Source: an uncultured Eubacterium sp. (GTDB lineage Bacteria > Bacillota > Clostridia > Oscillospirales > Acutalibacteraceae). Taken from it: 18,296 bases of DNA. Location of the stretch: contig CAJTMQ010000009.1 of assembly GCA_910577215.1 (NCBI GenBank), forward strand, positions 1 to 18,296, written 5' to 3'. The notes under the pieces were generated by a model, which was not told where the DNA came from, ran no database searches, and was given only the letters and a program-made list of their open reading frames with translations. The position numbers and the translations under genes are program-made. Below are positions 7,339-14,220 of this stretch, in pieces (the stretch's first letter is position 1; each line of letters starts with the position of its first letter).

Positions 7339-8391
7339 TTACTCATCATCTGTAAACTGTGAAAGGGACTTAAGATTTCCGCTGTTCAGATCACGAATAT
7401 CCTTAATTCCGTATTTCATCATGGCAAGTCTTGTTAAGCCGAGTCCGAATGCGAAGCCTGTGTATTCCTCGGGGTCAATGCCGCCCATTCTGAGCACCTC
7501 GGGGTGAATCATTCCGCACGGACAAAGCTCAAGCCATCCGCTGTGCTTGCAGGAAGGGCATCCCTCTCCGCCGCAGATAAGGCAGCTTATGTCAAGCTCA
7601 AAGCCGGGTTCCACGAACGGGAAAAATCCGGGACGGAGTCTTACCTTGATATCCTTCTGAAATACCTCTGAAAGCATAGCCTTCATAAAGTAAATAAGGT
7701 TTGAGATGGAAATATTCTTGTCTACCATAACACCCTCCATCTGGAAGAAAGTGTTTTCGTGACAGGCATCTGTTGCTTCGTTTCTGAAGCATCTGCCGGG
7801 GAATATTGCTTTAATCGGCACACCGTCATTGATTAGAGCATCCTTATACTTTAAATAAATCGCATTCTGTGCGGCAGAGGTCTGTGATTTTAAAAGCTGA
7901 CCGTTTTCAAGATAATAGGTATCCTGCATATCTCTTGCGGGGTGATGCTTAGGAATGTTGAGTGATTCAAAGCATTCGTAGTCTGTTACAACCTCGCTGT
8001 AATCCTCAACGGTGAAGCCCATAGATTTGAATATACGCTCGCATTCACGCTGAACAAGCGTGATTGGGTGATAGGAGCCTCTGCCAAGCTCCGGCGGAAG
8101 TGAAATATCAAATTCAGGCATTGAATTGATTTCAAGCTGAACCTCTTTCTGCTTTAATTCCTGTGCTTTTGCTGCAATTTTTTCTTCAATATCGGCACGG
8201 ATTTCATTGGCAAGCTGACCGATAACAGGGCGTTCTTCAGAGGATAATTTGCCCATCTGCTTTAAAATAGCAGTAAGCTCGCCTTTTTTGCCGAGATACT
8301 TAATTCTTGCTTCTTCAAGCTGTTCCTTGGTGTCAAAAGAATCAAGTGCATCCTTGGCAGCCTGTCTGATTTTTTCAAGTTGTGTTTTCAT
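7339..8391 (-). CDS. pheS: Phenylalanine--tRNA ligase alpha subunit
   Basis: 350 aa from the ATG at 8389-8391. An ATG three codons upstream (8400) abuts the AGG ribosome-binding site and is too close, while 8391 has a 9-nt gap. Residues 1-90 form the coiled-coil tRNA-binding arm (KYLGKKGELTAILKQMG). Class II motif 2 is FRNEATDACHE...FFQMEG, and motif 3 is GFAFGLGLTRLAMM near the C-terminus. HPARDMQDTYYL is the conserved phenylalanine-site region. A Cys4 knuckle, C270-x2-C273-x4-C278-x2-C281, sits before GWLEL; I recall this insertion from some bacterial PheS, and zinc binding is inferred. First gene of pheST. Confidence 0.98.
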   Translation of the reverse strand: MKTQLEKIRQAAKDALDSFDTKEQLEEARIKYLGKKGELTAILKQMGKLSSEERPVIGQLANEIRADIEEKIAAKAQELKQKEVQLEINSMPEFDISLPPELGRGSYHPITLVQRECERIFKSMGFTVEDYSEVVTDYECFESLNIPKHHPARDMQDTYYLENGQLLKSQTSAAQNAIYLKYKDALINDGVPIKAIFPGRCFRNEATDACHENTFFQMEGVMVDKNISISNLIYFMKAMLSEVFQKDIKVRLRPGFFPFVEPGFELDISCLICGGEGCPSCKHSGWLELCPCGMIHPEVLRMGGIDPEEYTGFAFGLGLTRLAMMKYGIKDIRDLNSGNLKSLSQFTDDE

Positions 8392-8420
8392 AACATTCAT
8401 CCTTTCTTTAATTTTGGGAC

Positions 8421-8456
8421 AAAAAAAGACTTGCCCCTAACAGTAAGGGACAAGTC
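8421..8456 (-). terminator. Regulated terminator of the pheST T-box
   Basis: On the - strand GACTTGTCCC...GGGGCAAGTC forms a 10-bp stem with one G-U pair, followed by seven T. It lies directly after the T-box core and would be replaced by the antiterminator when uncharged tRNA-Phe binds. Confidence 0.93.
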
Positions 8457-8685
8457 GTAATAACCTGCGGTACCACCCTAATTTTTGCATCAATCTGAGC
8501 AAACACTCTTTGAGCCGTTAACGGAACTCACACCGTCTGCACCTACTGCAATTTTCAGCGCAGCCACTCAAAAGGGAACTTCGCTTTTATCTGCCATACA
8601 AAACTCACAGCCAAAGGTTTTGCTCTCTGAATGACCTGACAAAAGCTACTTTTCTTCGTCATCGTGTTTTCCAATGGCAATATTG
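8421..8685 (-). promoter_or_regulatory. T-box riboswitch (tRNA-Phe specific) leader of pheST
   Basis: On the - strand the T-box core AGGGTGGTACCGC lies at 8467-8479, about 75 nt before pheS. Stem I is recognisable upstream by the AGAGAGC and GGCTGTGAG elements and by the specifier-side segment GAAGTTCCCTTTTGAGTGG. TTC at 8576-8578 is therefore the likely specifier codon, for Phe. The bulge reads UGGU; its last U would pair with the A73 discriminator of tRNA-Phe. Uncharged tRNA-Phe would stabilise the antiterminator and permit transcription of pheST; charged tRNA leaves the terminator formed. The window between genes 8392 and 8741 holds nothing else except the promoter. Confidence 0.95.
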
Positions 8686-8691
8686 TACTAC

Positions 8692-8697
8692 ATTATA
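8692..8697 (-). promoter_or_regulatory. -10 element of the pheST leader promoter
   Basis: TATAAT on the - strand, about 10 bp before the likely transcript start near 8685. I see no good -35 at 16-18 bp; the region there is AT-rich only. Confidence 0.5.
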
Positions 8698-8741
8698 TAG
8701 GATTTTGCAAGTGTTTTATTTTGTCTTATTTTAACTAAAAT

Positions 8742-9140
8742 TTAGTTGTAAAGCTCGTCGTAAAGAGCATCTAAATCGTAGTCACTGTAATCACCGTATG
8801 AGAAATCAGGGTCATTTTCTATTTCATCCATTGCTTTTCCGAAAAGAGAAGCAAAAACTACAGCATAAACAATAGAAAGTACAATCCCTAAAATGAAGCC
8901 GATAAGAGCAGATTTTCCTGCACTCTTTGCCTTAACAGGAGTTGTATCCTTCTGAACAAGATAGATAATTAAGCCGACAAGCGGAATGAAAAATGAGATA
9001 ATGTTAAGTCCTACACTCTTTTTATCATTAACCGGCGGCTGATAAAATGGCTGCTGATTTGGCTGCTGAAAATCAGGCTGAGGTGTTGGATTTGTGAACT
9101 GTGTTTCATTTGTCTGTGTGAAATCATTTTTGTTTTCCAT
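8742..9140 (-). CDS. Small membrane protein with Pro/Gln-rich N-terminus, unknown function
   Basis: 132 aa from the ATG at 9138-9140, preceded by AAAAGGAGA. The frame continues further upstream but crosses its own promoter. Residues 1-40 are disordered and rich in Asn, Gln, Pro and Thr. Two hydrophobic helices follow at about 43-62 (FFIPLVGLIIYLV) and 78-100 (LIGFILGIVLSIVYAVV), separated by a positive loop KDTTPVKAKSAGK. The tail is acidic and Tyr/Asp-rich (SYGDYSDYDLDALYDELYN). This layout, KSVGLNIISFFIPLVG in particular, resembles small clostridial membrane proteins often annotated as zinc-ribbon or DUF4190-like, but no zinc ribbon is present here. Function unknown. It has a strong promoter of its own and no obvious terminator before the pheST leader. 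Confidence 0.8.
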   Translation of the reverse strand: MENKNDFTQTNETQFTNPTPQPDFQQPNQQPFYQPPVNDKKSVGLNIISFFIPLVGLIIYLVQKDTTPVKAKSAGKSALIGFILGIVLSIVYAVVFASLFGKAMDEIENDPDFSYGDYSDYDLDALYDELYN

Positions 9141-9172
9141 AATGTATTCTCCTTTTATATTTGCTATGATTT

Positions 9173-9199
9173 GTATACCATGTGTTCGGTATATACAAA
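9173..9199. repeat. Imperfect inverted repeat at the start of the 132-aa protein transcript
   Basis: TTTGTATACC and GGTATATACAAA are inverted arms that differ by a 2-nt insertion; the outer arms run 9170-9179 and 9188-9199. The repeat covers the predicted transcript start near 9192, so it could be an operator or a 5' hairpin. Confidence 0.4.
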
Positions 9200-9227
9200 T
9201 TATAGTAGATTTATATTTTGCAGTCAA
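9199..9227 (-). promoter_or_regulatory. Strong sigma-A-type promoter of the 132-aa membrane protein
   Basis: On the - strand TTGACT (9222-9227) and TATAAT (9199-9204) have an exact 17-bp spacer. It is the closest match to the consensus in this window. Confidence 0.85.
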
Positions 9228-9262
9228 GGAAAATATGAATATTTTATGAATAATTGTTACAA

Positions 9263-9290
9263 AAAACCTCTCTTGTAAAAGAGAGGTTTT
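9263..9290 (-). terminator. Intrinsic terminator after the sialidase gene
   Basis: On the - strand AAAACCTCTC, loop TTTTACAA, GAGAGGTTTT, continued by further T. It lies 14 nt after the sialidase stop and separates it from the promoter of the next gene. Confidence 0.9.
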
Positions 9291-9304
9291 GTATTGCAAA
9301 AGTA

Positions 9305-10654
9305 TTATTTTACAAGTTCATCAATTTTGTAAGTTTCAAATATAAGATAGCTGCTTGGCTCTGCTTCGTATAGTATACCAACTGTTTCTTCATCAATCGG
9401 CACAAGGCAGGAATAAGCAAAAAATCCATTGTTGATTTTTTTATGATTTATCCATTCAACAGCAGTGTATCCCTTTTTTGTGTCAGCAAGCTTTCCGACT
9501 GACAATGCACCGTTTTCACGTTTTTTTGAACCTAAGCCGGCATGAGAGCACAGCACATACTCACCAAAGGTGATAACACTTTTTTGGCATTTTGGGGCAA
9601 GCACACCTGTTTTTTTGCCCTTAATCCAGTTTTCACCGTTGTTATAGGATATGGAAACAGGCGTTTTGCCGTATTTTTTCTGCCTGCCGAAGCCGAGAAT
9701 TCTGCCGTCCGATACTTCAATGAGCTGCCATTCGTCTGTGTTTTTGGAATAGGGCTGCGTATCGCTGCGTTTCCATGTTTCACCGTTGTCATCGCTGTAA
9801 ACTGCAACGGTTTCCTTGCGGTCCACATAAAGCGGCATGATAATTCTGCCTTTTTTTGTTGTTAAGCCTACACCCGGGGCTACGCCCAAAAAAGTGCCGT
9901 CGCTTTTTCCGAGAAACATATTTGTAATATCCTTCGGTTCAGTCCAAGTTTTGCCTTTGTCACTGCTTCTGAGCATAAAAACGTAACAGCGTTTTGGTGC
10001 TTTAAGCGGTGCACCGAAGGTTGTTTTAGCATTAGCCTCGTTTACACCCACAGGGCCGTTAAGATAAATGTTTCCTAAATATTCGTCCTTTTCATAAAGT
10101 GAACCTAAGCCCTCAACTCTGTAGTCTGTCGGATTTTTTTTGCTGTCAAACACTTTTCCGTCATCATGAACAAAAAATCGGCTGCCGTTTCTGTCATAAA
10201 TAAGCAGACAGTTTTTGCCGTTCAGTTCACCGTAGGGGGCCTTTTTCTTATCAAGAATGGAACGATTATGCAATCCTTTGCATTCAGGCCAGAAGTCGAT
10301 AATCATAACAATGTCACCGTTAGGCGCTATTGCCATGCACGGGTCAATAAAAAAGCCTGATGAGTAGCAGTCATCCGATATTTTGGTTTCTCTTGCAGGA
10401 GGAATTGCTATGGCTTCTACATTGCTCCAGGTTTTGCCGCCGTTCTCACTTCTGCGGATTGCAATTTCAATATAACCCCAGTCTGCTCCTGTTGAGGCAC
10501 GGTCGATTGCTGCAACCAGAACACCGTCACCTGCATTGATTATGCTCGGAATACGAAAGGCAATCCCGCCGTTTGCTTCATTACTGTCTTTAATAAGCTC
10601 TTTTTTCAGATAGTGCGGATGATTTCCGCAGAATAAAATCTGTTTATGTCCCAT
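9305..10654 (-). CDS. Exo-alpha-sialidase (GH33-like, BNR/Asp-box), no signal peptide
   Basis: 449 aa six-bladed-propeller sialidase. FRIPS at 33-37 gives the first Arg of the triad, followed by the AAIDRASTGADWG segment with Asp51 and Asp58 near the catalytic acid position. Four Asp boxes (SxDxGxxW type) end at Trp76, Trp237, Trp294 and Trp343. The C-terminal YSCL...GILYEAE stretch fits the region holding the nucleophile Tyr and its Glu partner. Enzymes of this family release terminal sialic acid. The N-terminus, MGHKQILFCGNHPHYL, has no hydrophobic signal segment, and there is no C-terminal anchor, so the protein should be cytoplasmic. Imported sialyl-oligosaccharides or a related sugar acid may be the substrate. 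It is divergent from a dehydrogenase and symporter. No nanA, nanE or nanK lies in the window. Confidence 0.88.
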   Translation of the reverse strand: MGHKQILFCGNHPHYLKKELIKDSNEANGGIAFRIPSIINAGDGVLVAAIDRASTGADWGYIEIAIRRSENGGKTWSNVEAIAIPPARETKISDDCYSSGFFIDPCMAIAPNGDIVMIIDFWPECKGLHNRSILDKKKAPYGELNGKNCLLIYDRNGSRFFVHDDGKVFDSKKNPTDYRVEGLGSLYEKDEYLGNIYLNGPVGVNEANAKTTFGAPLKAPKRCYVFMLRSSDKGKTWTEPKDITNMFLGKSDGTFLGVAPGVGLTTKKGRIIMPLYVDRKETVAVYSDDNGETWKRSDTQPYSKNTDEWQLIEVSDGRILGFGRQKKYGKTPVSISYNNGENWIKGKKTGVLAPKCQKSVITFGEYVLCSHAGLGSKKRENGALSVGKLADTKKGYTAVEWINHKKINNGFFAYSCLVPIDEETVGILYEAEPSSYLIFETYKIDELVK

Positions 10655-10680
10655 AAATAATAAACCCCATTCCTGATTTT

Positions 10681-10698
10681 GATATAAAGAAGTATATC
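10681..10698. promoter_or_regulatory. Perfect 6-6-6 palindrome over the sialidase -10, candidate operator
   Basis: GATATA, six bases, TATATC. It covers the -10 (10691-10696) of the sialidase promoter and runs to the expected transcript start. A repressor bound here would block the sialidase gene. Such AT-rich palindromes can occur by chance. Confidence 0.4.
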
Positions 10699-10719
10699 AT
10701 AAATTATATTAGATGTGAA
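10691..10719 (-). promoter_or_regulatory. Sigma-A-type promoter of the sialidase gene
   Basis: On the - strand TTCACA (10714-10719), 17 bp, TATACT (10691-10696). A TATAAT at about 10703-10708 is an alternative -10, but with a weak -35. Confidence 0.6.
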
Positions 10720-10736
10720 TATCTTATATAAATCTA

Positions 10737-10765
10737 TTGCAAAATTTTGTTTATTTTAGTAAAAT
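10737..10765 (+). promoter_or_regulatory. Sigma-A-type promoter of the dehydrogenase/symporter unit
   Basis: TTGCAA (10737-10742), 17 bp, TAAAAT (10760-10765), giving a start near 10772 and a leader of about 25 nt. It is back-to-back with the sialidase promoter. Confidence 0.65.
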
Positions 10766-10798
10766 AGATTTGAAATTATTTGAAAGGGAGGTTTTATG

Positions 10799-12004
10799 AT
10801 GCTTTGGGAATTAAAAAAATGCTATTATCGAATTTATCAGACAGTTTTTAAAGTTGCCATGAATTTTCTTGATTGGTCTGAACCGCAGCTTCTTGAGGGC
10901 AAAGGCTCAATTTTAAAATTACCTGAATTCGTTAAGAGCAAGGGCATTAATAAGGTGCTTGTTGTAACAGACAAGGGTCTTATGGGGCTTCATCTTCTTG
11001 ATCCGTTATTTGAAAAGCTTACGGAAGAAGGCGTGGATTACGTTGTTTATGATGAAGTTCAGCCGAATCCGACTATTCCTAATATCGAGGCAGCTCGTGA
11101 AATGTATATTAAAAACGAGTGCCAGGGCTTTATTGCATTTGGCGGCGGCTCTCCTATGGACTGTGCTAAAGCAGCCGCAGCAAGAGTTGTCAAACCAAAT
11201 CAGACTGTCCGCAAGATGAGAGGCTATCTTAAAGTACTTAAAAAATTACCACCGTTTTTTGCAGTTCCTACAACTGCAGGAACAGGCTCTGAAACAACAG
11301 TTGCTGCTGTTGTAACCGATCCTGAAACACATGAGAAGAATGCAATCAATGATATCTGTCTTCGTCCCAAATATGCTGTGCTTGACCCGGAATTAACCGT
11401 AGGTTTGCCACCCCATATTACTTCAACAACAGGTATGGATGCACTTACTCACGCTGTAGAGGCTTATATCGGAAGAAGCAACACTAAGCAAACAAGAAAT
11501 CAGGCAGAAAAGGCAACAAAGCTTATTTTTGATAATGTTGAAGCTGCTTACAAAAACGGTAAGAATTTTGAAGCAAGAGCGAATATGCTTAAGGGTTCAT
11601 ACTGGGCAGGCTGTGCATTTACACGCGCTTATGTAGGTTATGTTCATGCAATTGCACATAATCTTGGCGGTCTATACGGCACACCTCACGGTCTTGCAAA
11701 TGCTGTTATTCTTCCGTATGTGCTTGAATGGTATGGTGAATGTATTTATCCTCAGCTTGCTAAGCTTGCAGATATTGTTGGTATCAAAGGAAACAATGAG
11801 GCTGATAAGGCTGTTAAATTTATTGAAGCAATCAAAATGCTGAATGCCAATATGAATATTCCGTCAAGCTTTGATATGATTAAGGAGGAGGATTTGCCTA
11901 CCCTTATCGGAAGAGCGCTTAAAGAGGGTAATCCCGGTTATCCGGTTCCGAGAATTATGAACTATGACGATATGGAAAGCGTAATCCGTAGGTTTATGGC
12001 ATAA
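10799..12004 (+). CDS. Iron-containing (group III) alcohol dehydrogenase
   Basis: 401 aa from the second of two tandem ATGs; GGAGG at 10787-10791 is 7 nt from it but only 4 nt from the first, at 10796. The N-terminal domain has FGGGSPMDCAK for nucleotide binding and PTTAGTGSE. The metal ligands are clear: Asp214 and His218 (MDALTHAVE), His283 (VHAIAH) and His297 (TPHGLANA), with the 4- and 14-residue spacings of FucO-type enzymes. The first 25 residues (including LWELKKCYYRIYQ) are an extra leader compared with the usual start near FLDWSEP. It would interconvert an alcohol and an aldehyde or ketone using NAD(P)H. Its specific substrate is not readable; the linked symporter suggests a sugar-derived compound. 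A terminator follows. Confidence 0.93.
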   Translation: MLWELKKCYYRIYQTVFKVAMNFLDWSEPQLLEGKGSILKLPEFVKSKGINKVLVVTDKGLMGLHLLDPLFEKLTEEGVDYVVYDEVQPNPTIPNIEAAREMYIKNECQGFIAFGGGSPMDCAKAAAARVVKPNQTVRKMRGYLKVLKKLPPFFAVPTTAGTGSETTVAAVVTDPETHEKNAINDICLRPKYAVLDPELTVGLPPHITSTTGMDALTHAVEAYIGRSNTKQTRNQAEKATKLIFDNVEAAYKNGKNFEARANMLKGSYWAGCAFTRAYVGYVHAIAHNLGGLYGTPHGLANAVILPYVLEWYGECIYPQLAKLADIVGIKGNNEADKAVKFIEAIKMLNANMNIPSSFDMIKEEDLPTLIGRALKEGNPGYPVPRIMNYDDMESVIRRFMA

Positions 12005-12017
12005 TTTGTGCATAATC

Positions 12018-12047
12018 GCACACAGTGGAAATCACTGTGTGCTTTTT
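12018..12047 (+). terminator. Intrinsic terminator between the dehydrogenase and the symporter
   Basis: Perfect 10-bp stem GCACACAGTG/CACTGTGTGC with a 5-nt loop, then TTTTT. It starts 14 nt after the dehydrogenase stop and ends 34 nt before the symporter start, with no visible promoter in between. Confidence 0.88.
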
Positions 12048-12081
12048 GCCGTTTTTTAGATTGAATAAAGGGGTTGAATTT

Positions 12082-13599
12082 ATGAAACAGACTTATACAA
12101 AAAAAGAACGTAATATGTATCTTGCAGGTATGTTCGGTCAGAATATGATTTATAATATCATTGCTACGGGACTTGTTGGATATTATCTGCAGTATGTAAT
12201 TTATGTACCCGTTATTGCTATTGGATGGATTATTGCAGTTGCACGTGTGTGGGATGCAATTAATGACCCGATGATGGGTACTATTGTTGATAAAACGAAA
12301 AGCAAGTGGGGCAAGTGCAGACCCTATCTTATTATTTTCCCTGCAATTATAGGTGTAATAACAATTTTAACATTTGTTAACGGCAACTATGCAGAGGCTC
12401 AGACACAGGCGGGAAAGGTTATTATTGTTGCGTGGGCGGCAGTTTCATACATTCTTTGGGGTATGCTTTACACAGTTGGTGATATTCCTCTTTGGGGCTT
12501 GACCTCTCTTATGTCTGAGGATGAAAATGATCGTTCAAAGCTTTTGGGACTTGCAAGAATTGCAGCGGGTGTAGGCGGTTTAGGTGTGCTTGTTGTTCAG
12601 ATTGCACAGGTAGCAGCAGGTATCTTTACGGCTAAGGGTTACAGCGTGAATAAAGCCAATCAGTACAGCTTTATTTTAACCGTTGTTATTCTTACGGTTG
12701 TAAGCACAATTATGTTTGAGCTTGCAGGTGTAGGCACAAAGGAAAGAGTTAAATCCTCAGAAGAACGCCGCACAATGAAGGAAAACTTCAAAATTATGTG
12801 GCAGTGCAAGCCTTTCCGCCAGATTCTTATTTCCGGTATTTTAAGAAGCCCGATTCAGCTTCTTATGCTTATTGCAATGTCTTTCGTTACATATTATTAT
12901 GCAAACGGTAACTTCCTCAATATTTTCCCTGAAAGCGGAATCAACTGGGGAATGTTTATTAATATAGCAATTATAGCTATCGGTATTTTTGCAGGTCAGT
13001 TTATTGCTATGGCAATAACACCGATGCTTGCTGAAAAATTTGAGAATAAGAAAATCTATAATTTCTTCTCCATCGGCGGAGCAGTTCCGTTTTTCCTTCT
13101 CTTTGTGATTTTTAAAATTGCAGGCGGAGATTTAACACCGCTCGGCTGGGTTATCGCAACAGGTGTACTTCTTTTCCTTGCAAGTGCAGGAATGGGCGGA
13201 ATAAACGTTATGCAGTCTGTTATGATTGCAGATTGTGTTGATTATGAGGAATACCATACAGGCATCAGACCTGACGGTGTGTTTTTCTCAGGTCAGAGCT
13301 TTATCACAAAGCTTTCAGGTGGTATTGCTGCACTTATACAGTCCTTTGCATACGGTGCAGTAAGCTTTTCCGATAAGAATATTGAGGCAATGAATGAGGC
13401 ACTTACAAGAGGTGAGAATTTCATAACATATAATGACGGCAAATATGCTGCCGTTATGTTTATGCTTATTTCTATTCCCCCTGCAATAGGTATGCTTCTT
13501 TCGGCACTTCCTACCTTGAAATATGCTTTGTCAGATAAAGAGCACGGAAGAATTCTGGATGCTCTTGTTGAAAAACATGCAGCACAGAATGAAGACTAA
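12082..13599 (+). CDS. Glycoside-pentoside-hexuronide (GPH):cation symporter, MelB-like MFS
   Basis: 505 aa with about 12 hydrophobic helices. The start ATG at 12082 has AAAGGGG 8-9 nt upstream; the longer reading from 12025 begins inside the terminator stem. The signature DAINDPMMGTIVDKTKSKWGKCRPY includes Asp58 and Asp62, at the positions of the MelB cation ligands Asp55 and Asp59. Thus cation coupling is likely. The second family motif is near IADCVDYEEYHTGIRPDGVFFS before helix 11. It would import a glycoside, pentoside or hexuronide; the substrate cannot be told from sequence. At 505 aa it is somewhat longer than many MelB relatives, mainly from loop residues. Its expression probably depends on read-through from the dehydrogenase gene. 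Confidence 0.93.
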   Translation: MKQTYTKKERNMYLAGMFGQNMIYNIIATGLVGYYLQYVIYVPVIAIGWIIAVARVWDAINDPMMGTIVDKTKSKWGKCRPYLIIFPAIIGVITILTFVNGNYAEAQTQAGKVIIVAWAAVSYILWGMLYTVGDIPLWGLTSLMSEDENDRSKLLGLARIAAGVGGLGVLVVQIAQVAAGIFTAKGYSVNKANQYSFILTVVILTVVSTIMFELAGVGTKERVKSSEERRTMKENFKIMWQCKPFRQILISGILRSPIQLLMLIAMSFVTYYYANGNFLNIFPESGINWGMFINIAIIAIGIFAGQFIAMAITPMLAEKFENKKIYNFFSIGGAVPFFLLFVIFKIAGGDLTPLGWVIATGVLLFLASAGMGGINVMQSVMIADCVDYEEYHTGIRPDGVFFSGQSFITKLSGGIAALIQSFAYGAVSFSDKNIEAMNEALTRGENFITYNDGKYAAVMFMLISIPPAIGMLLSALPTLKYALSDKEHGRILDALVEKHAAQNED

Positions 13600-13620
13600 T
13601 GTAATTGGTATATACAAAAT

Positions 13621-13655
13621 AAAAATCGAGAACTCTTAGGAGTTCTCGATTTTTT
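13621..13655. terminator. Bidirectional intrinsic terminator between the symporter and the MerR gene
   Basis: A perfect 15-bp stem, AAAAATCGAGAACTC against GAGTTCTCGATTTTT, with a TTAG loop and an extra T. It serves the symporter on the + strand and probably the MerR-type gene on the - strand. Confidence 0.92.
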
Positions 13656-13704
13656 ACTATTTATAAATACTGAAGTTAATTCTGTAAAAAGCAGCTATGT
13701 GTTG

Positions 13705-14112
13705 TCAGTTATTTAATTTGCTGGTATTAATTAAATTACTTATATACTCTGTTTTGCCGGAAAGCACATCATCATAAAATCCTTGTTTCCAGTCAATATA
13801 ATCAATGCTCTTTTGAAGAACTGAAACTTTACCAAGCAGTTCTTCTCTTTTTTTATCAAGAATAATCTTTCTTTGCGGTATTGTTGACGGACCATCAAGA
13901 CAAAAATCAAGATATTCCTTCATTTCCTGAATACTCATTCCGCAGTTTTTTAAACAAATAAGACTTTTTATCCATGCAACATCGTTTTCATCAAATATTC
14001 TGTAATTATTATTATCACGCTTTACATTGGGCACCAATCCCTTATTGCAATAAAATTTTAATGTTTCATATGGCATATTAACCTGTTTGCAAACATCCTT
14101 CATTGTAAACAT
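13705..14112 (-). CDS. MerR-family transcriptional regulator, AdhR/NmlR-like
   Basis: 135 aa from the ATG at 14110-14112. A GTG at 14121 falls within the GAGGTGA ribosome-binding site and is rejected. The N-terminal winged HTH (residues 2-70) reads FTMKDVCKQVNMPYETLKFYCNKGLVP, then NYRIFDENDVAWI and LKNCGMSIQEMKEYL. The remainder is the long dimerisation helix. Cys53 (LICLKN) falls where I align Cys52 of B. subtilis AdhR, which senses aldehydes; Cys57 and three other Cys are also present. DGPSTIPQRKIIL also resembles AdhR. Family members bind a dyad in a 19-bp spacer and activate on signal. That exact promoter lies 33 bp upstream and drives a divergent redox operon, so this is very probably its regulator. 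Confidence 0.92.
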   Translation of the reverse strand: MFTMKDVCKQVNMPYETLKFYCNKGLVPNVKRDNNNYRIFDENDVAWIKSLICLKNCGMSIQEMKEYLDFCLDGPSTIPQRKIILDKKREELLGKVSVLQKSIDYIDWKQGFYDDVLSGKTEYISNLINTSKLNN

Positions 14113-14144
14113 AAAAATCACCTCGAAAAAAAATAAAAAAACTC

Positions 14145-14175
14145 TTGACCGGTAGCAACTACCGTGTTTTATACT
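14145..14175 (+). promoter_or_regulatory. MerR-type promoter with 19-bp spacer and operator dyad
   Basis: TTGACC (14145-14150), 19 bp, TATACT (14170-14175). The perfect dyad CGGTAG-CAA-CTACCG spans 14150-14164, filling the first part of the spacer. A spacer of 19 rather than 17 bp with a dyad inside is the hallmark of MerR-activated promoters, where the bound activator untwists the DNA. It points into the operon at 14221, with transcription expected near 14182. The same site lies about 30 bp before the regulator gene and may also control it. Confidence 0.92.
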
Positions 14176-14220
14176 TGCATTGTAACAGAAAAAACATTAT
14201 TAATCAAGGGGGCTTTTATA

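Noticed and set aside
8249..8440. Open frame on the + strand running from pheS into the T-box terminator
   Set aside because: Overlaps pheS and the structured leader; low-complexity Ser/Leu content and no ribosome-binding site.
8733..8747. Palindrome AACTAAA-A-TTTAGTT at the end of the 132-aa protein gene
   Set aside because: AT-only-type short hairpin without a GC core or T-run; not a terminator.
9542..10360. Open frames on the + strand opposite the sialidase gene
   Set aside because: Antisense shadows with no recognisable domain.
12025..12081. Upstream start for the symporter
   Set aside because: It would begin inside the terminator stem and add a non-family leader; the ATG at 12082 has a good ribosome-binding site.
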